Assembly: GCA_002403075.1 (NCBI GenBank)
Contig: DHHB01000047.1
Location: 1-33,169 of the forward strand
Length of the DNA: 33,169 nucleotides
Direction: 5' to 3'
Origin: a bacterium UBP1_UBA4783
GTDB lineage: Bacteria; Krumholzibacteriota; Krumholzibacteriia; Krumholzibacteriales; Krumholzibacteriaceae
In this document: positions 1 to 8,009 of the stretch, piece after piece
Layout: the number at the start of each line of letters is the position of its first letter
Position numbering within the stretch: position 1 is the first letter of the stretch
Notes under the pieces: model-generated
What the model saw: only the letters and a program-made list of their open reading frames with translations
What the model was told of the DNA's origin: nothing
Databases searched by the model: none
Program-made: the position numbers and the translations under genes

Positions 1-1
1 T

Positions 2-1231
2 CTCACGGTCTATCTCGTTTACCGCTGGCTCGCGGATCTCGGCTGCCGGGACGCGGCGCTCCCCGCGGCGCTCTTCACGGCGCTGAGCCCCTTCCACCTG
101 TACTACTCGCAGGAGGTGCGCTTCTACTCGTTCCTCGCGCTCCTCTCCGTCGCGGCGCTCATCGCGTTCGAGCGATTCCTGCGCGATCCGTCGACGCGCG
201 CGGGGCTGCGGCTCGGCCTCGCGCTCGCGCTCGCCTGTCTCGCCCATCTCTCCGCGCTCTTTCTCGCCGCGGCGTTCGCGCTCCATCTGCTCTTCACGAA
301 AAGGCTCCGGGGCGCGCACCTGCGTTCGGGGGCGCTCGCGGGAGCGCTGTTTCTCGTGATCGTCTCTCCGTGGATCTATCGCGAGATCGTGTATCTGCGA
401 AGCATCCGCGTCACGAGCGTCACGGCGCTTCCCGTCGAGCAGCGGCTGCGGGGCGAGCTCACGCTCAGCAGGTGGTCGTATCCGTACTTCCTGTACGCGT
501 TCTCCGTGGGGTATTCGTTCGGTCCGTCGCTGCGGGAGCTTCACGTCGCCGCGCCGCGCGAGGCGGTCGCGGCGCACGCGGGGGCCGTCGTCGCGGCCGC
601 GGCGATCTTCGGTCCGCTCGCCGCGGCGGGGCTCGCCGCGGCGGCCCGGCGGCGCCGGCTGGGATACTTCCTCACCGCGCTCGGCGTCGCCGTGGCGGCG
701 GTCACGGCGGCGGTCATGACGAACATAAAGGTCTTCAACGTGCGCTATCTCATCCCGGCCTTTCCGTTTTACGCGGCGCTGCTCGCCCTCGGACTCCCCG
801 CGCGGCGGATCCTTCGATACGCCGCCGTCGCCGCGGTCTCGGCGGTCATGCTCGCCGCCGTCTACAACTACCACGCGGACCCGGCGTACGCCCGCGAGGA
901 CGTGCGAAGCGCCGCGGCGCTCGTCGAGCGCGAGGGGCGCGCCGGGGACCTCGTCGTCGTTCCGACCGTGCACGACGTCTTTCGGCATTACTACCGCGGG
1001 CCCGGCGAGATCCGGCTCGTTTACCCGGTCGATCTCGGGAGGGAGCGGCTCGACGGGCGCGTCGCGGCCGCGTTCGCGGAGCACCCCCGGATATGGTACG
1101 TTCGAAGCCGGCACTGGGAAAGGGACCCGGACGACCTGCTTCCCGCCTCCCTCGCGGCGGCCGGCAGGCTGGCCGGAACGTGGAAGTACCCGGGGGTAGA
1201 TCTCATATTGTACGAGAGACGAACGAACTAA
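2..1231 (+). CDS. GT39/ArnT-like membrane glycosyltransferase (5' partial)
   Basis: The frame is open from base 2, so the start lies upstream of the window; about 409 residues are visible. The protein is strongly hydrophobic, with many predicted membrane segments separated by Arg-rich loops. Near the visible N-terminus it carries the sequence SPFHLYYSQEVRFYS, which is typical of the PMT_2/GT39 superfamily of polyprenyl-phosphate-sugar dependent glycosyltransferases. The catalytic acidic loop expected nearer the true N-terminus is not in the window. A soluble C-terminal part (about 90 residues) follows the last membrane segment. Enzymes of this family move a sugar from a lipid carrier to lipid A, a glycan or a protein on the periplasmic side; the acceptor here is unknown. 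An AT-rich stretch follows the stop codon. Confidence 0.85.
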   Translation, partial: LTVYLVYRWLADLGCRDAALPAALFTALSPFHLYYSQEVRFYSFLALLSVAALIAFERFLRDPSTRAGLRLGLALALACLAHLSALFLAAAFALHLLFTKRLRGAHLRSGALAGALFLVIVSPWIYREIVYLRSIRVTSVTALPVEQRLRGELTLSRWSYPYFLYAFSVGYSFGPSLRELHVAAPREAVAAHAGAVVAAAAIFGPLAAAGLAAAARRRRLGYFLTALGVAVAAVTAAVMTNIKVFNVRYLIPAFPFYAALLALGLPARRILRYAAVAAVSAVMLAAVYNYHADPAYAREDVRSAAALVEREGRAGDLVVVPTVHDVFRHYYRGPGEIRLVYPVDLGRERLDGRVAAAFAEHPRIWYVRSRHWERDPDDLLPASLAAAGRLAGTWKYPGVDLILYERRTN

Positions 1232-1262
1232 CAAATTATTATATAATATGATACGTAATTGT

Positions 1263-1283
1263 GCGCGGCGCGAGGCGCCGCGC
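1263..1283 (+). terminator. Perfect 9-bp GC hairpin downstream of the GT39 gene
   Basis: GCGCGGCGC (1263-1271) and GCGCCGCGC (1275-1283) are exact inverted repeats around a 3-base loop, 32 bases after the glycosyltransferase stop codon. There is no T-run after it. It could slow or end transcription from upstream or protect the mRNA 3' end, but it is not a canonical intrinsic terminator. Confidence 0.4.
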
Positions 1284-1340
1284 GTCGTGCCTCCTGCCGC
1301 CGCAGGTTCGATCCGGCGCCGGTTTCGCGCCGGGAGGGGG

Positions 1341-1368
1341 TTGACGCTCCGCGCAAACGGGATATAAT
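1341..1368 (+). promoter_or_regulatory. Sigma70-type promoter for the leader and BamE-like lipoprotein
   Basis: TTGACG (1341-1346) and a perfect TATAAT (1363-1368) are separated by 16 bases in an otherwise GC-rich background. The transcript would start near 1375, giving an untranslated leader of about 175 bases before the ATG at 1551. Confidence 0.75.
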
Positions 1369-1374
1369 ATATAG

Positions 1375-1550
1375 AGAAGGTTTCTTTCGTTCCCGGGAGG
1401 TTTCCCGTGAGAGCGATGAGCCGCAAGATCCCGCCGTTCGTTCGAACGCCTCAGGCACAAAGGCCAGCAGGCGTTTTTTATTTTTCGCCGCCGCATACCT
1501 TTCCCGGAATTGCGCGGATGGAACACCTCCGGGCAAGGAGGTACGTCGCC
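1375..1550 (+). ncRNA. Structured 5' leader RNA with terminator-like and RBS-masking hairpins (unclassified)
   Basis: Downstream of the promoter the leader can fold a hairpin CGGGA/TCCCG (1394-1398 with 1403-1407). It then forms AACGCCT/AGGCGTT (1445-1451 with 1469-1475), which runs into six Ts plus a further T5, the form of an intrinsic terminator. Just before the gene, ACCTCC (1525-1530) is perfectly complementary to GGAGGT (1537-1542), which is the ribosome binding site of the next gene. This arrangement is that of a cis-regulatory leader (riboswitch, thermosensor or attenuator) or of a terminated small RNA followed by read-through. I could not match it to a known riboswitch class. Confidence 0.55.
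1445..1485 (+). terminator. Terminator-like hairpin within the leader
   Basis: Stem AACGCCT/AGGCGTT encloses a 17-base loop that can form a small inner GGC/GCC stem. It is followed by TTTTTT, an A and TTTTT. Its place about 70-110 bases after a predicted start site, and before the coding region, fits an attenuator. Confidence 0.6.
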
Positions 1551-1991
1551 ATGAGACGATTGCCGATCCTTTTCGCCGCCCTTGCAATGGTCTGGTCCGG
1601 ATGCTCCTGCAAATCGACGACCGAGCGCGCCGATCTCATTGCCGCCGAGGCGCGCGAGGACTACGTGCGGATCCACCCGGACGGCGCATTCAACGATCTC
1701 ATCCTCGAGGGGGAGATCACGCACGGCATGAGCGCGCGCGAGGTGATGGCCGCGTGGGGGATGCCGAACGTCTACGCCGTGTCCCGGTCGTCGCCCGCGG
1801 AGCACTGGATCTACTACGTCAGGGACCGCGACGCGCTCTCGATGCTGATCTATACGCTCACCTTCGAGGACGACACCCTTCGCGTATGGGACGTCGACAA
1901 TAAGCGCTTCACGACGCAGGGGATCGCCGCGAAGTACGAGCTGCGCGAGACGCCGCTCGTCGAAAAGGCCAACCCCGCCCGGAAGCGTTGA
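1551..1991 (+). CDS. Small BamE/SmpA-like lipoprotein
   Basis: The product has 146 residues. The start at 1551 is chosen because AAGGAGG lies 9 bases upstream and the encoded N-terminus (MRRLPILFAALAMVWSGC) is a lipoprotein signal with Cys18 as the lipidated residue. The -3 residue is Trp, which is an unusual lipobox. An upstream in-frame start at 1407 would fall inside the leader hairpins and spoil the signal peptide. The region GMSAREVMAAWGMP, then EHWIYYVR, and then a short beta strand with LTFEDDTLRVWD match the SmpA/OmlA (BamE) fold, a small domain found in BAM-associated and other outer-membrane lipoproteins. BamE supports beta-barrel assembly; a homologous role here is inferred from the fold only. 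It is monocistronic, followed by a large hairpin. Confidence 0.75.
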   Translation: MRRLPILFAALAMVWSGCSCKSTTERADLIAAEAREDYVRIHPDGAFNDLILEGEITHGMSAREVMAAWGMPNVYAVSRSSPAEHWIYYVRDRDALSMLIYTLTFEDDTLRVWDVDNKRFTTQGIAAKYELRETPLVEKANPARKR

Positions 1992-1997
1992 ACGAAG

Positions 1998-2087
1998 CGG
2001 GGGCGCAGGAGAACGGTATATCGGCGTTCGAGAGGAGATCCCAGGCGAACGCCGAGCGCGCCCCCGTTCCATTCTCCCCGCCTTTTT
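1998..2087 (+). terminator. Long branched inverted repeat ending in a T-run
   Basis: The outer arms CGGGGGCGC (1998-2006) and GCGCCCCCG (2058-2066) are exact inverted repeats. Inside them, CGGCGTTCG (2022-2030) and CGAACGCCG (2046-2054) form a second exact 9-bp stem. TTTTT follows at 2083-2087, 16 bases after the outer stem. It most likely terminates the lipoprotein transcript and shields the Hsp20-lon unit from read-through. Confidence 0.6.
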
Positions 2088-2088
2088 C

Positions 2089-2118
2089 TTGACATGACCG
2101 ACGCCGCGAACGTACTCT
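2089..2118 (+). promoter_or_regulatory. Probable promoter of the hsp20-lon unit
   Basis: A perfect TTGACA (2089-2094) is followed after 18 bases by TACTCT (2113-2118), a weak -10. The octamer CGTACTCT occurs twice (2111-2118 and 2123-2130). No CIRCE element was found. A heat-shock sigma factor or regulator site is possible but not shown. Confidence 0.45.
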
Positions 2119-2175
2119 GGTGCGTACTCTCGCCCGCGCCGCGGTGCGCGGGAGCCTCTACGAAAGGATTCGACC

Positions 2176-2622
2176 GTGAAGCCCGACCGTCTTCGACTCG
2201 CCGCGGAGGATGAGCGCGACCCGATGCGCGAGCTGCACGATCTTCTCAGGGGCGACGCGCCGGGGAAACCCCGGCTGCGGATGCCCTCGGAGCTCACGTG
2301 GGAGCCGCCGACCGACGTCGTCGAGACGGCGGACGAAATCGTCGTCTCCGTGGATATCGCCGGCATGGAGGGGAAGGATATCAGCGTCGTCACGGACGGC
2401 GCGGTGCTTCGCGTGCGCGGCACGCGCCGGGGACCGGCGGCGCCCGGCGTCAAGCATTTCCACCAGATCGAGATCCGTTCCGGCCCGTTCGAGCGCGCCG
2501 TCGTCCTGCCGTCGCGCGTCGATCCGGCGAAGGTGTCGGCGCAATATACGAAGGGCCTGCTCGAGGTGCGCATCCGTAAGCTCGCCCCGTCGGAGTACGT
2601 GAAGCGGGTGAAGATAGACTGA
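2176..2622 (+). CDS. Hsp20/alpha-crystallin family small heat shock protein
   Basis: The product has 148 residues and starts at GTG 2176, with AAAGGA about 8 bases upstream. A short Arg/Asp-rich N-terminal arm precedes the alpha-crystallin domain, which begins around PPTDVVETADEIVVSVDIAGM and runs through FERAVVLPSRVDPAKVSAQYTKGLLEVRIRK. The GLLEVRIRK strand is the conserved GxLxI/VxxPK-type end of the domain. Small heat shock proteins bind unfolding proteins in the cytoplasm without ATP and hold them for refolding or degradation. The lon gene starts 28 bases downstream, so holdase and protease are probably co-expressed under protein-damaging stress. Confidence 0.92.
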   Translation: MKPDRLRLAAEDERDPMRELHDLLRGDAPGKPRLRMPSELTWEPPTDVVETADEIVVSVDIAGMEGKDISVVTDGAVLRVRGTRRGPAAPGVKHFHQIEIRSGPFERAVVLPSRVDPAKVSAQYTKGLLEVRIRKLAPSEYVKRVKID

Positions 2623-2650
2623 GGAGAGGCCGGCGAGGCGCCGTCCATAC

Positions 2651-5035
2651 ATGGGCATCGAAGTCGACAAGATAGCCGAGGGCAGCGATCTGCTGCGCGA
2701 GATCCCGGACGAGCTCGCGATCGTGCCGATCAACGACGCCGTCGTTTTTCCGTACATGCTCATTCCGCTCATCCTCACCGACGCGAATCTGATACGGATC
2801 GTCGACGAGGCGCTCGCGGGATCGAAGATCGTCGGCGTGTTCACGCAGATCAACAAGGATCTGCAGAGCCCGGGGCCGGGGGACATCTACCGGAAGGGGA
2901 GCGCGCTCCTCATACAGAAGATGGCGCGATTCCCGGACGGCCACGTCCGCATCATCGGGCAGGGGCTCGCGCGGATCGAGATCAAGCGGTTCACCGACGA
3001 GACGCCGTTCATGCGGGCCCGCGTCGCGATCGTCCCCGAGACGGACCGCCGCGACGACCGGACGAAAGCGCTCATGCGCAACGTCGTCTCCTCCTTCTTT
3101 TCGATCGTCGACGCGGCCGAGAGTTATCCCGACGAGATCAAGAACGTCGTCTCGGGGATCCGGAGCGCCGGCAGGCTCGCCGATATGCTCGCCGCGAATC
3201 TGCCGATGGAGATCCCCGACAAGCAGAAGGTGCTCGAGATCGTCGATCCGGTGAAGCGTCTCGGCTTCGTATACGAGTTCATCTCGAACGAGCTCGAGAT
3301 CGTGAAGATCGGCGAAAAGATCAAGCGCGACGTCCGCAAGGAGCTCGACCGCGAGCAGCGCGAGTACTACCTGAGACAGCAGCTGCGGGCGATACAGAAG
3401 GAGCTCGGCGAGGACGACAGCGGCGTGGAGGTGGACGAGCTCCGCGAGCGGATCGAGGGCGCGCTCATGCCGGCGCCGGCGAAGGACGCTGCGCTCAAGG
3501 AGTGGGGACGTCTGCGGAAGATGTCGCCGAGCTCGGCCGAGTACATCGTCTCCCGCACCTACCTGGATTGGCTCCTCGAGATTCCGTGGGAGCGCGCGAC
3601 GGAGGACAAGCTCGACATCGGGCGCGCGCGGCGCATCCTCGACGCCGACCACTACGATCTCGATCAGGTCAAGGAGCGCATCCTCGAGTTCCTCTCCGTG
3701 AAGAAGCTCCGCCGGAGCGCCAAGGGCTCGATCCTCTGCTTCGTGGGGCCCCCCGGCGTGGGAAAGACCTCTCTCGGCAAGAGCATCGCCCGCTCGCTCG
3801 GGCGCCGCTTCGTCCGCGTGTCGCTCGGCGGCATCCGGGACGAGGCGGAGATCCGCGGCCACCGGCGCACGTACATCGGCGCGCTTCCCGGCAGGATCGT
3901 TCAGGGGATCCGCACGGCGGGGAGCTGCAACCCCGTGTTCATGCTCGACGAGATCGACAAGCTCGGGAACGATTTCCGAGGCGACCCCGCCTCCGCGCTT
4001 CTCGAGGTGCTCGATCCGGAGCAGAACGTCTCGTTCGAGGATCATTACGTGAATCTGCCGTTCGATCTCTCGCGCGTCATGTTCATCACGACGGCGAACG
4101 TGCGCGACACGATCCCGGCGCCGCTCCTCGACCGCATGGAGCTGCTCGAAATCCCCGGGTACATCACGCACGAGAAGCTCCGCATCGCGAAGCGGTTTCT
4201 CGTGCCGCGCCAGCTCGCCGAAAGCGGCGTGCCGGCGCGCTCGCTCGCCTTCGAGGAGGAGGCGCTCGCGCGCATCGTCGAGCGGTACACGCGCGAGGCG
4301 GGGGTGCGCGGCCTCGAACGGGCGATCGCCTCGATCGCCCGCAAGACCGCGCGCCGCATCGTCGAACGGGGGAGGGGGCCGTACCGCGTCACCGCCGCGA
4401 ACCTCAAGCGATGGCTCGGTCCGGAGGAGTTCCCCGAGGAGGAGATGCTCGCCTCTCCGGCCGTCGGCGTTTCGACGGGCATGGCGCGGACGGCCGCCGG
4501 CGGCACGATCCTCTTCATCGAGGCGCTCCCCGTTCGGGGGACGGGCAAGCTGAAGCTCACGGGGAGCCTCGGCGACGTCATGAAGGAGTCGGCGGAGGCG
4601 GCCTTGAGCTGGGTGAAATCGCGGTACGCCTCGGAGGCCGCGGACGGATATTTCGTCTCGCGCGACATCCATCTCCACGTCCCGGCGGGGGCGGTGCCGA
4701 AGGACGGTCCGAGCGCCGGCGTCGCGATCGCCGCGGCGCTCGCCTCGCTCGCCCTCGATCGCCCCGTCCGCAACGATCTCGCGCTCACCGGCGAGGTGAC
4801 GCTGACGGGCAAGGTGCTGCCGGTCGGCGGCGTCAAGGAAAAGGTCATCGCGGCGCACCGCGCGGGCATACGCGAGATCGTGCTGCCGCGTCTCAACGAG
4901 AAGGATCTCGAGGAGATCCCCGACCGCATCACGCGCGGGCTCCGGTTCCGGTTCGTCGACCGGGCGGAGGAGGCGGTGTCCCGGGCGCTCGCGGCCGACG
5001 GGCGCCGTCCGCGGCGCCGCGCGGGGAAAGGGTAG
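2651..5035 (+). CDS. lon: ATP-dependent Lon protease
   Basis: The product has 794 residues, the normal size of bacterial LonA. The N-terminal LON substrate-binding domain starts at ELAIVPINDAVVFPYMLIPL. A helical linker with RKELDREQREYYLRQQLRAIQKELGED follows, then the AAA+ module with Walker A GPPGVGKT (about 366-373) and Walker B MLDEIDK (about 431-437). The protease domain carries KDGPSAG with catalytic Ser688 and GGVKEK with the catalytic Lys at about 731. All key residues are present. Lon degrades misfolded and selected regulatory proteins in the cytoplasm. The ribosome binding site is weak and lies far upstream. The stop codon is only 4 bases before the next start, so lon and the LPS-core genes may be co-transcribed, which is unusual. 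Confidence 0.97.
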   Translation: MGIEVDKIAEGSDLLREIPDELAIVPINDAVVFPYMLIPLILTDANLIRIVDEALAGSKIVGVFTQINKDLQSPGPGDIYRKGSALLIQKMARFPDGHVRIIGQGLARIEIKRFTDETPFMRARVAIVPETDRRDDRTKALMRNVVSSFFSIVDAAESYPDEIKNVVSGIRSAGRLADMLAANLPMEIPDKQKVLEIVDPVKRLGFVYEFISNELEIVKIGEKIKRDVRKELDREQREYYLRQQLRAIQKELGEDDSGVEVDELRERIEGALMPAPAKDAALKEWGRLRKMSPSSAEYIVSRTYLDWLLEIPWERATEDKLDIGRARRILDADHYDLDQVKERILEFLSVKKLRRSAKGSILCFVGPPGVGKTSLGKSIARSLGRRFVRVSLGGIRDEAEIRGHRRTYIGALPGRIVQGIRTAGSCNPVFMLDEIDKLGNDFRGDPASALLEVLDPEQNVSFEDHYVNLPFDLSRVMFITTANVRDTIPAPLLDRMELLEIPGYITHEKLRIAKRFLVPRQLAESGVPARSLAFEEEALARIVERYTREAGVRGLERAIASIARKTARRIVERGRGPYRVTAANLKRWLGPEEFPEEEMLASPAVGVSTGMARTAAGGTILFIEALPVRGTGKLKLTGSLGDVMKESAEAALSWVKSRYASEAADGYFVSRDIHLHVPAGAVPKDGPSAGVAIAAALASLALDRPVRNDLALTGEVTLTGKVLPVGGVKEKVIAAHRAGIREIVLPRLNEKDLEEIPDRITRGLRFRFVDRAEEAVSRALAADGRRPRRRAGKG

Positions 5036-5039
5036 CGGC

Positions 5040-6137
5040 ATGACGGAGCAGGGCGGCGGCAGGGATATCGCTGCGCGCGTCGTATCGCGGTTCGTTCGGA
5101 GCATGGGGAAAACGCACGCCTTCGAGCTCCCCGGCGGCATCACGAACGCGAAATCCCTTCTCTTCATCGATTCGGGGGACGTCGTCGACCTCCTGTTCGC
5201 CGCCCCCGTCGTGAACTGCTTCTCGGCGCGCTTTCCGCACATACGCACGACGCTTCTCGTGCGCGCGTCGGAGAGCGAGCTCGTCAAAGGGCTCATGCGG
5301 GTGAGCGCCATCGTCTCGTACGAGCCGAAGCAGCTCAAGCTCCATTCGGCCGATTACCTCGCGCTCGCGCGCAAGCTGCGGAAGAAGAGGATCGACGCCG
5401 TGATGCTCCTCGACCGCCGGTTCTCGATCGAGCGGCACCTCCTCGCCTTCGCGACCGGGGCGCCGGTGCGAATCGGATTCGCCCATCCGCTCTCGTACCC
5501 GTTCGTGAACTGCGAGATCCGCGTCGCCGACGGCGGGTACGAGGGCAAGAAGCTCCCGCGGATCCTTCAGGCGCTCGGCCTCGGGCTCGAGCCGGGGTGG
5601 GACGACGTCGCGCTCGTGCCGCGCGAGATCCAGCACGCGCGGCAGCTCAAGCATTTCTGGAAGCCGGAGCGGGACCTCCTCATGGTGGGGCTCGATCCGT
5701 CGACCGGCAAGACGAAGCATCACGTGATCCCCGAGATCGTCGCGTACCTCGCGAACAACCTCGCGAGCCGCCGGCGGGCGAAGTTCGTGCTCTTCGGGAA
5801 CCCGTGGGAGGAGAAGCTCGTCCGTTCGCTCTCGCAGGATCTGCGCGGCGAGATACTCGACCTGCGGCCGTCGAACCTCACCGAGACGGTCGCGCTCCTT
5901 TCGCAGTGCGATCTCTTCATCGCCGGAAACACGAACCTCTTCCACTTCGCCGCGGCGCTCGGCGTTCCGACGATCGGGCTCTTCACGAGGTACGACCGGC
6001 AGGGCTGGGTGCCGGAGGCGGCGCCGCGCGTGCGGATCATGCAGGGCGTTCGCGGGGAGAAGCTCTCGCTCAAGGAGTTCTTCCAGAACGTCGAAGACGT
6101 GCTCGAGGCCCGGACGGAAAGCGCGCCGCGGGTCTGA
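5040..6137 (+). CDS. Divergent GT9 (ADP-heptose:LPS heptosyltransferase-like) protein
   Basis: The product has 365 residues in the GT9 two-domain GT-B fold. The N-terminal IDSGDVVDLLFAAPVV replaces the usual RxxxxGDxxxxxP, and the C-terminal domain has LLSQCDLFIAGNTNLFHFA followed by GVPTIGLFTRYDRQGWVP. In the three other GT9 proteins of this window the corresponding loop reads D-S/G-G-x-x-H and is followed by FGPT; here it is NTNLFH and FTRY. The Cys-rich tail seen in the other three copies is absent. It may use a different donor or acceptor, or be non-catalytic. The start could instead be ATG 5103. It lies 4 bases after lon and 15 bases before the ABC exporter. Confidence 0.8.
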   Translation: MTEQGGGRDIAARVVSRFVRSMGKTHAFELPGGITNAKSLLFIDSGDVVDLLFAAPVVNCFSARFPHIRTTLLVRASESELVKGLMRVSAIVSYEPKQLKLHSADYLALARKLRKKRIDAVMLLDRRFSIERHLLAFATGAPVRIGFAHPLSYPFVNCEIRVADGGYEGKKLPRILQALGLGLEPGWDDVALVPREIQHARQLKHFWKPERDLLMVGLDPSTGKTKHHVIPEIVAYLANNLASRRRAKFVLFGNPWEEKLVRSLSQDLRGEILDLRPSNLTETVALLSQCDLFIAGNTNLFHFAAALGVPTIGLFTRYDRQGWVPEAAPRVRIMQGVRGEKLSLKEFFQNVEDVLEARTESAPRV

Positions 6138-6152
6138 GCGAGGTGGAAGCCG

Positions 6153-8009
6153 GTGCCGGATTCGCGACTCAGGAGAACCTACCCGAGACTTCTCGCGTAC
6201 CTGTGGCCCTACTGGCGCCTCGTCGCGGTGCTGCTCGTCGCGAGCATGTTCTTCGCGGCGCTGGGGGGCGTGCAGCTCGCGCTCATCCCTCCGTTCCTCC
6301 ACATCCTCTTCAACGAGGGCGAGGCGCCGGCCGCGGCCGCCGAGGCCGCGGGCGATCACGGCGTCCCGCTCCCGGCGGCCGTGGGCGCCGCGAAGGACGC
6401 GCTCGTCTCGGCGGGTAAGAGCCTCATCTACGTGGGATCGCCGATCGAGCGGCTCGGGCGCTTCTGCATCCTCTTCCTCATACTCATGATCGCGAAGAAC
6501 GTCTTCGGATACATGAGCACGTACCTCACGATCAGCCTCGAGCAGTCGGTGCTCTACCGCATCCGGCGGGATCTCTACGACAAGACGCAGTCGCTCCCGC
6601 TCGCCTATTTCGACAGGCACAAGACCGGCCACCTCATCTCGCGGATCACGAACGACGTGACGAGCCTGCGCGGGGTCGTGGTCGGATCGCTCGCGAGCAT
6701 CGTCCAGAACGGCCTCATGGCGCTGATCGCGATCACGATCGTGTTCGTCACCTCGTGGAAGCTCTCGCTGCTGACGCTCGTGCTCCTGCCGCTCAACATC
6801 CTCCTTATCGGCGTCATCAGCCGCAAGCTGCGGAAGGGATCGCTCCGCGCGCAGGAGCGGATGGCCGACATGACGGCGGTGCTGCAGGAGACGATCTCCG
6901 GCGTCCGCGTCGTCAAGGCCTTCGGCATGGAGGACTTCGAGCGGCGCAAGTTCGACTTCTTCAACCTCAAGTACTTCCGCGACTACCTCAAGATGCGCCG
7001 GTACGCCGAGCTCGCCTCTCCGACGAGCGAGACGCTGGGCACGCTCGCGAGCGTCGTCATCCTCTGGTACGGCGGCCAGCTCGTGATCCGCGAGAGCCTC
7101 GATCCGGCGAACCTCATGCTCTTCGTCGGGGCGATGCTCTGGGTGATCAATCCGGTGAAGAACCTCAGCAAGCTCAACAGCGTCGTTCAGGAGGGGCTCG
7201 CCTCCGGCGACCGCATCTTCCAGATCCTCGACGTGGAGCCGGAACACGACGGAGAAGAGGGGATCGTCATCGGGGGGCTGCGCGACCGGATCGTCTACGA
7301 CCGCGTGAGCTTCAGCTACGGCGGCGGCGTCGAGGTGCTCAGCGACGTGAGCTTCACGATACGCCGCGGGCAGGTCGCGGCGCTCGTCGGCGCGAGCGGC
7401 GCGGGCAAATCGACGATCGCGGACCTCCTGCCGCGGTTCTACCGTCCGAGCTCGGGCCGGATCCTCATCGACGACACGGACGTCGCCGGCGTGAAGCTCT
7501 CGTCCCTGCGATCGCTCATGGGGATCGTCACGCAGGAGACGATCCTCTTCAACGACACGATCCGAAACAACATCGCCTATGGAATGGCCGACTGCCCGCT
7601 CGAGGCGATCGAGCGGGCGGCGCGGGCCGCGAACGCGCACGATTTCGTCGCAGCCATGCCGAACGGGTACGAGACGGTCATCGGCGACCGCGGCGCGCAG
7701 CTCTCGGGAGGGCAGCGCCAGCGCCTCGCGATCGCGCGGGCGCTCCTCAAGAACCCCGAGATCCTCATCCTCGACGAGGCGACGAGCTCGCTCGACATCG
7801 AGAGCGAGGCGCTCGTGCAGGAGGCGATCGAACGGCTCATGAAGGGGCGCACGAACCTCGTCATCGCCCATCGTCTCTCCACGATCCGCAACGCCGACCT
7901 CATCATCGTCGTCGACGAGGGGCGCATCCGGCAGATCGGCAGCCACGAGGAGTTGATCCGTGAGGAAGGGATCTACCGGAAGCTCTACCACATGCAGGCG
8001 AGAGCCTGA
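6153..8009 (+). CDS. msbA: MsbA-like lipid A/LPS ABC exporter (fused TMD-NBD)
   Basis: The product has 618 residues and starts at GTG 6153. An N-terminal type IV exporter membrane domain of six predicted helices is followed by an ATPase. Visible ATPase motifs are Walker A GASGAGKST (413-421), signature LSGGQRQR (from 517), Walker B ILILDEATSSLD (from 537) and switch His573 in IAHRLST. A roughly 35-residue Ala-rich insertion sits between the first two membrane helices (EGEAPAAAAEAAGDHG region), longer than in the E. coli protein. MsbA flips lipid A-core across the inner membrane. The position inside a heptosyltransferase cluster supports this role over a drug exporter. The next gene's start overlaps its 3' end by 50 bases. 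Confidence 0.9.
   Translation: MPDSRLRRTYPRLLAYLWPYWRLVAVLLVASMFFAALGGVQLALIPPFLHILFNEGEAPAAAAEAAGDHGVPLPAAVGAAKDALVSAGKSLIYVGSPIERLGRFCILFLILMIAKNVFGYMSTYLTISLEQSVLYRIRRDLYDKTQSLPLAYFDRHKTGHLISRITNDVTSLRGVVVGSLASIVQNGLMALIAITIVFVTSWKLSLLTLVLLPLNILLIGVISRKLRKGSLRAQERMADMTAVLQETISGVRVVKAFGMEDFERRKFDFFNLKYFRDYLKMRRYAELASPTSETLGTLASVVILWYGGQLVIRESLDPANLMLFVGAMLWVINPVKNLSKLNSVVQEGLASGDRIFQILDVEPEHDGEEGIVIGGLRDRIVYDRVSFSYGGGVEVLSDVSFTIRRGQVAALVGASGAGKSTIADLLPRFYRPSSGRILIDDTDVAGVKLSSLRSLMGIVTQETILFNDTIRNNIAYGMADCPLEAIERAARAANAHDFVAAMPNGYETVIGDRGAQLSGGQRQRLAIARALLKNPEILILDEATSSLDIESEALVQEAIERLMKGRTNLVIAHRLSTIRNADLIIVVDEGRIRQIGSHEELIREEGIYRKLYHMQARA

Noticed and set aside
1440..1475. Glycine-riboswitch or SRP-RNA-like motif in the leader
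   Set aside because: Only short matches (UCAGG ... AGCAG) are seen; the GGAA tetraloop and the CCGAAGG-type core are missing, so no class was assigned.
2111..2130. Octamer repeat CGTACTCT as a heat-shock operator
   Set aside because: Only two direct copies and no match to CIRCE or other known heat-shock elements; kept as a note in the promoter entry.
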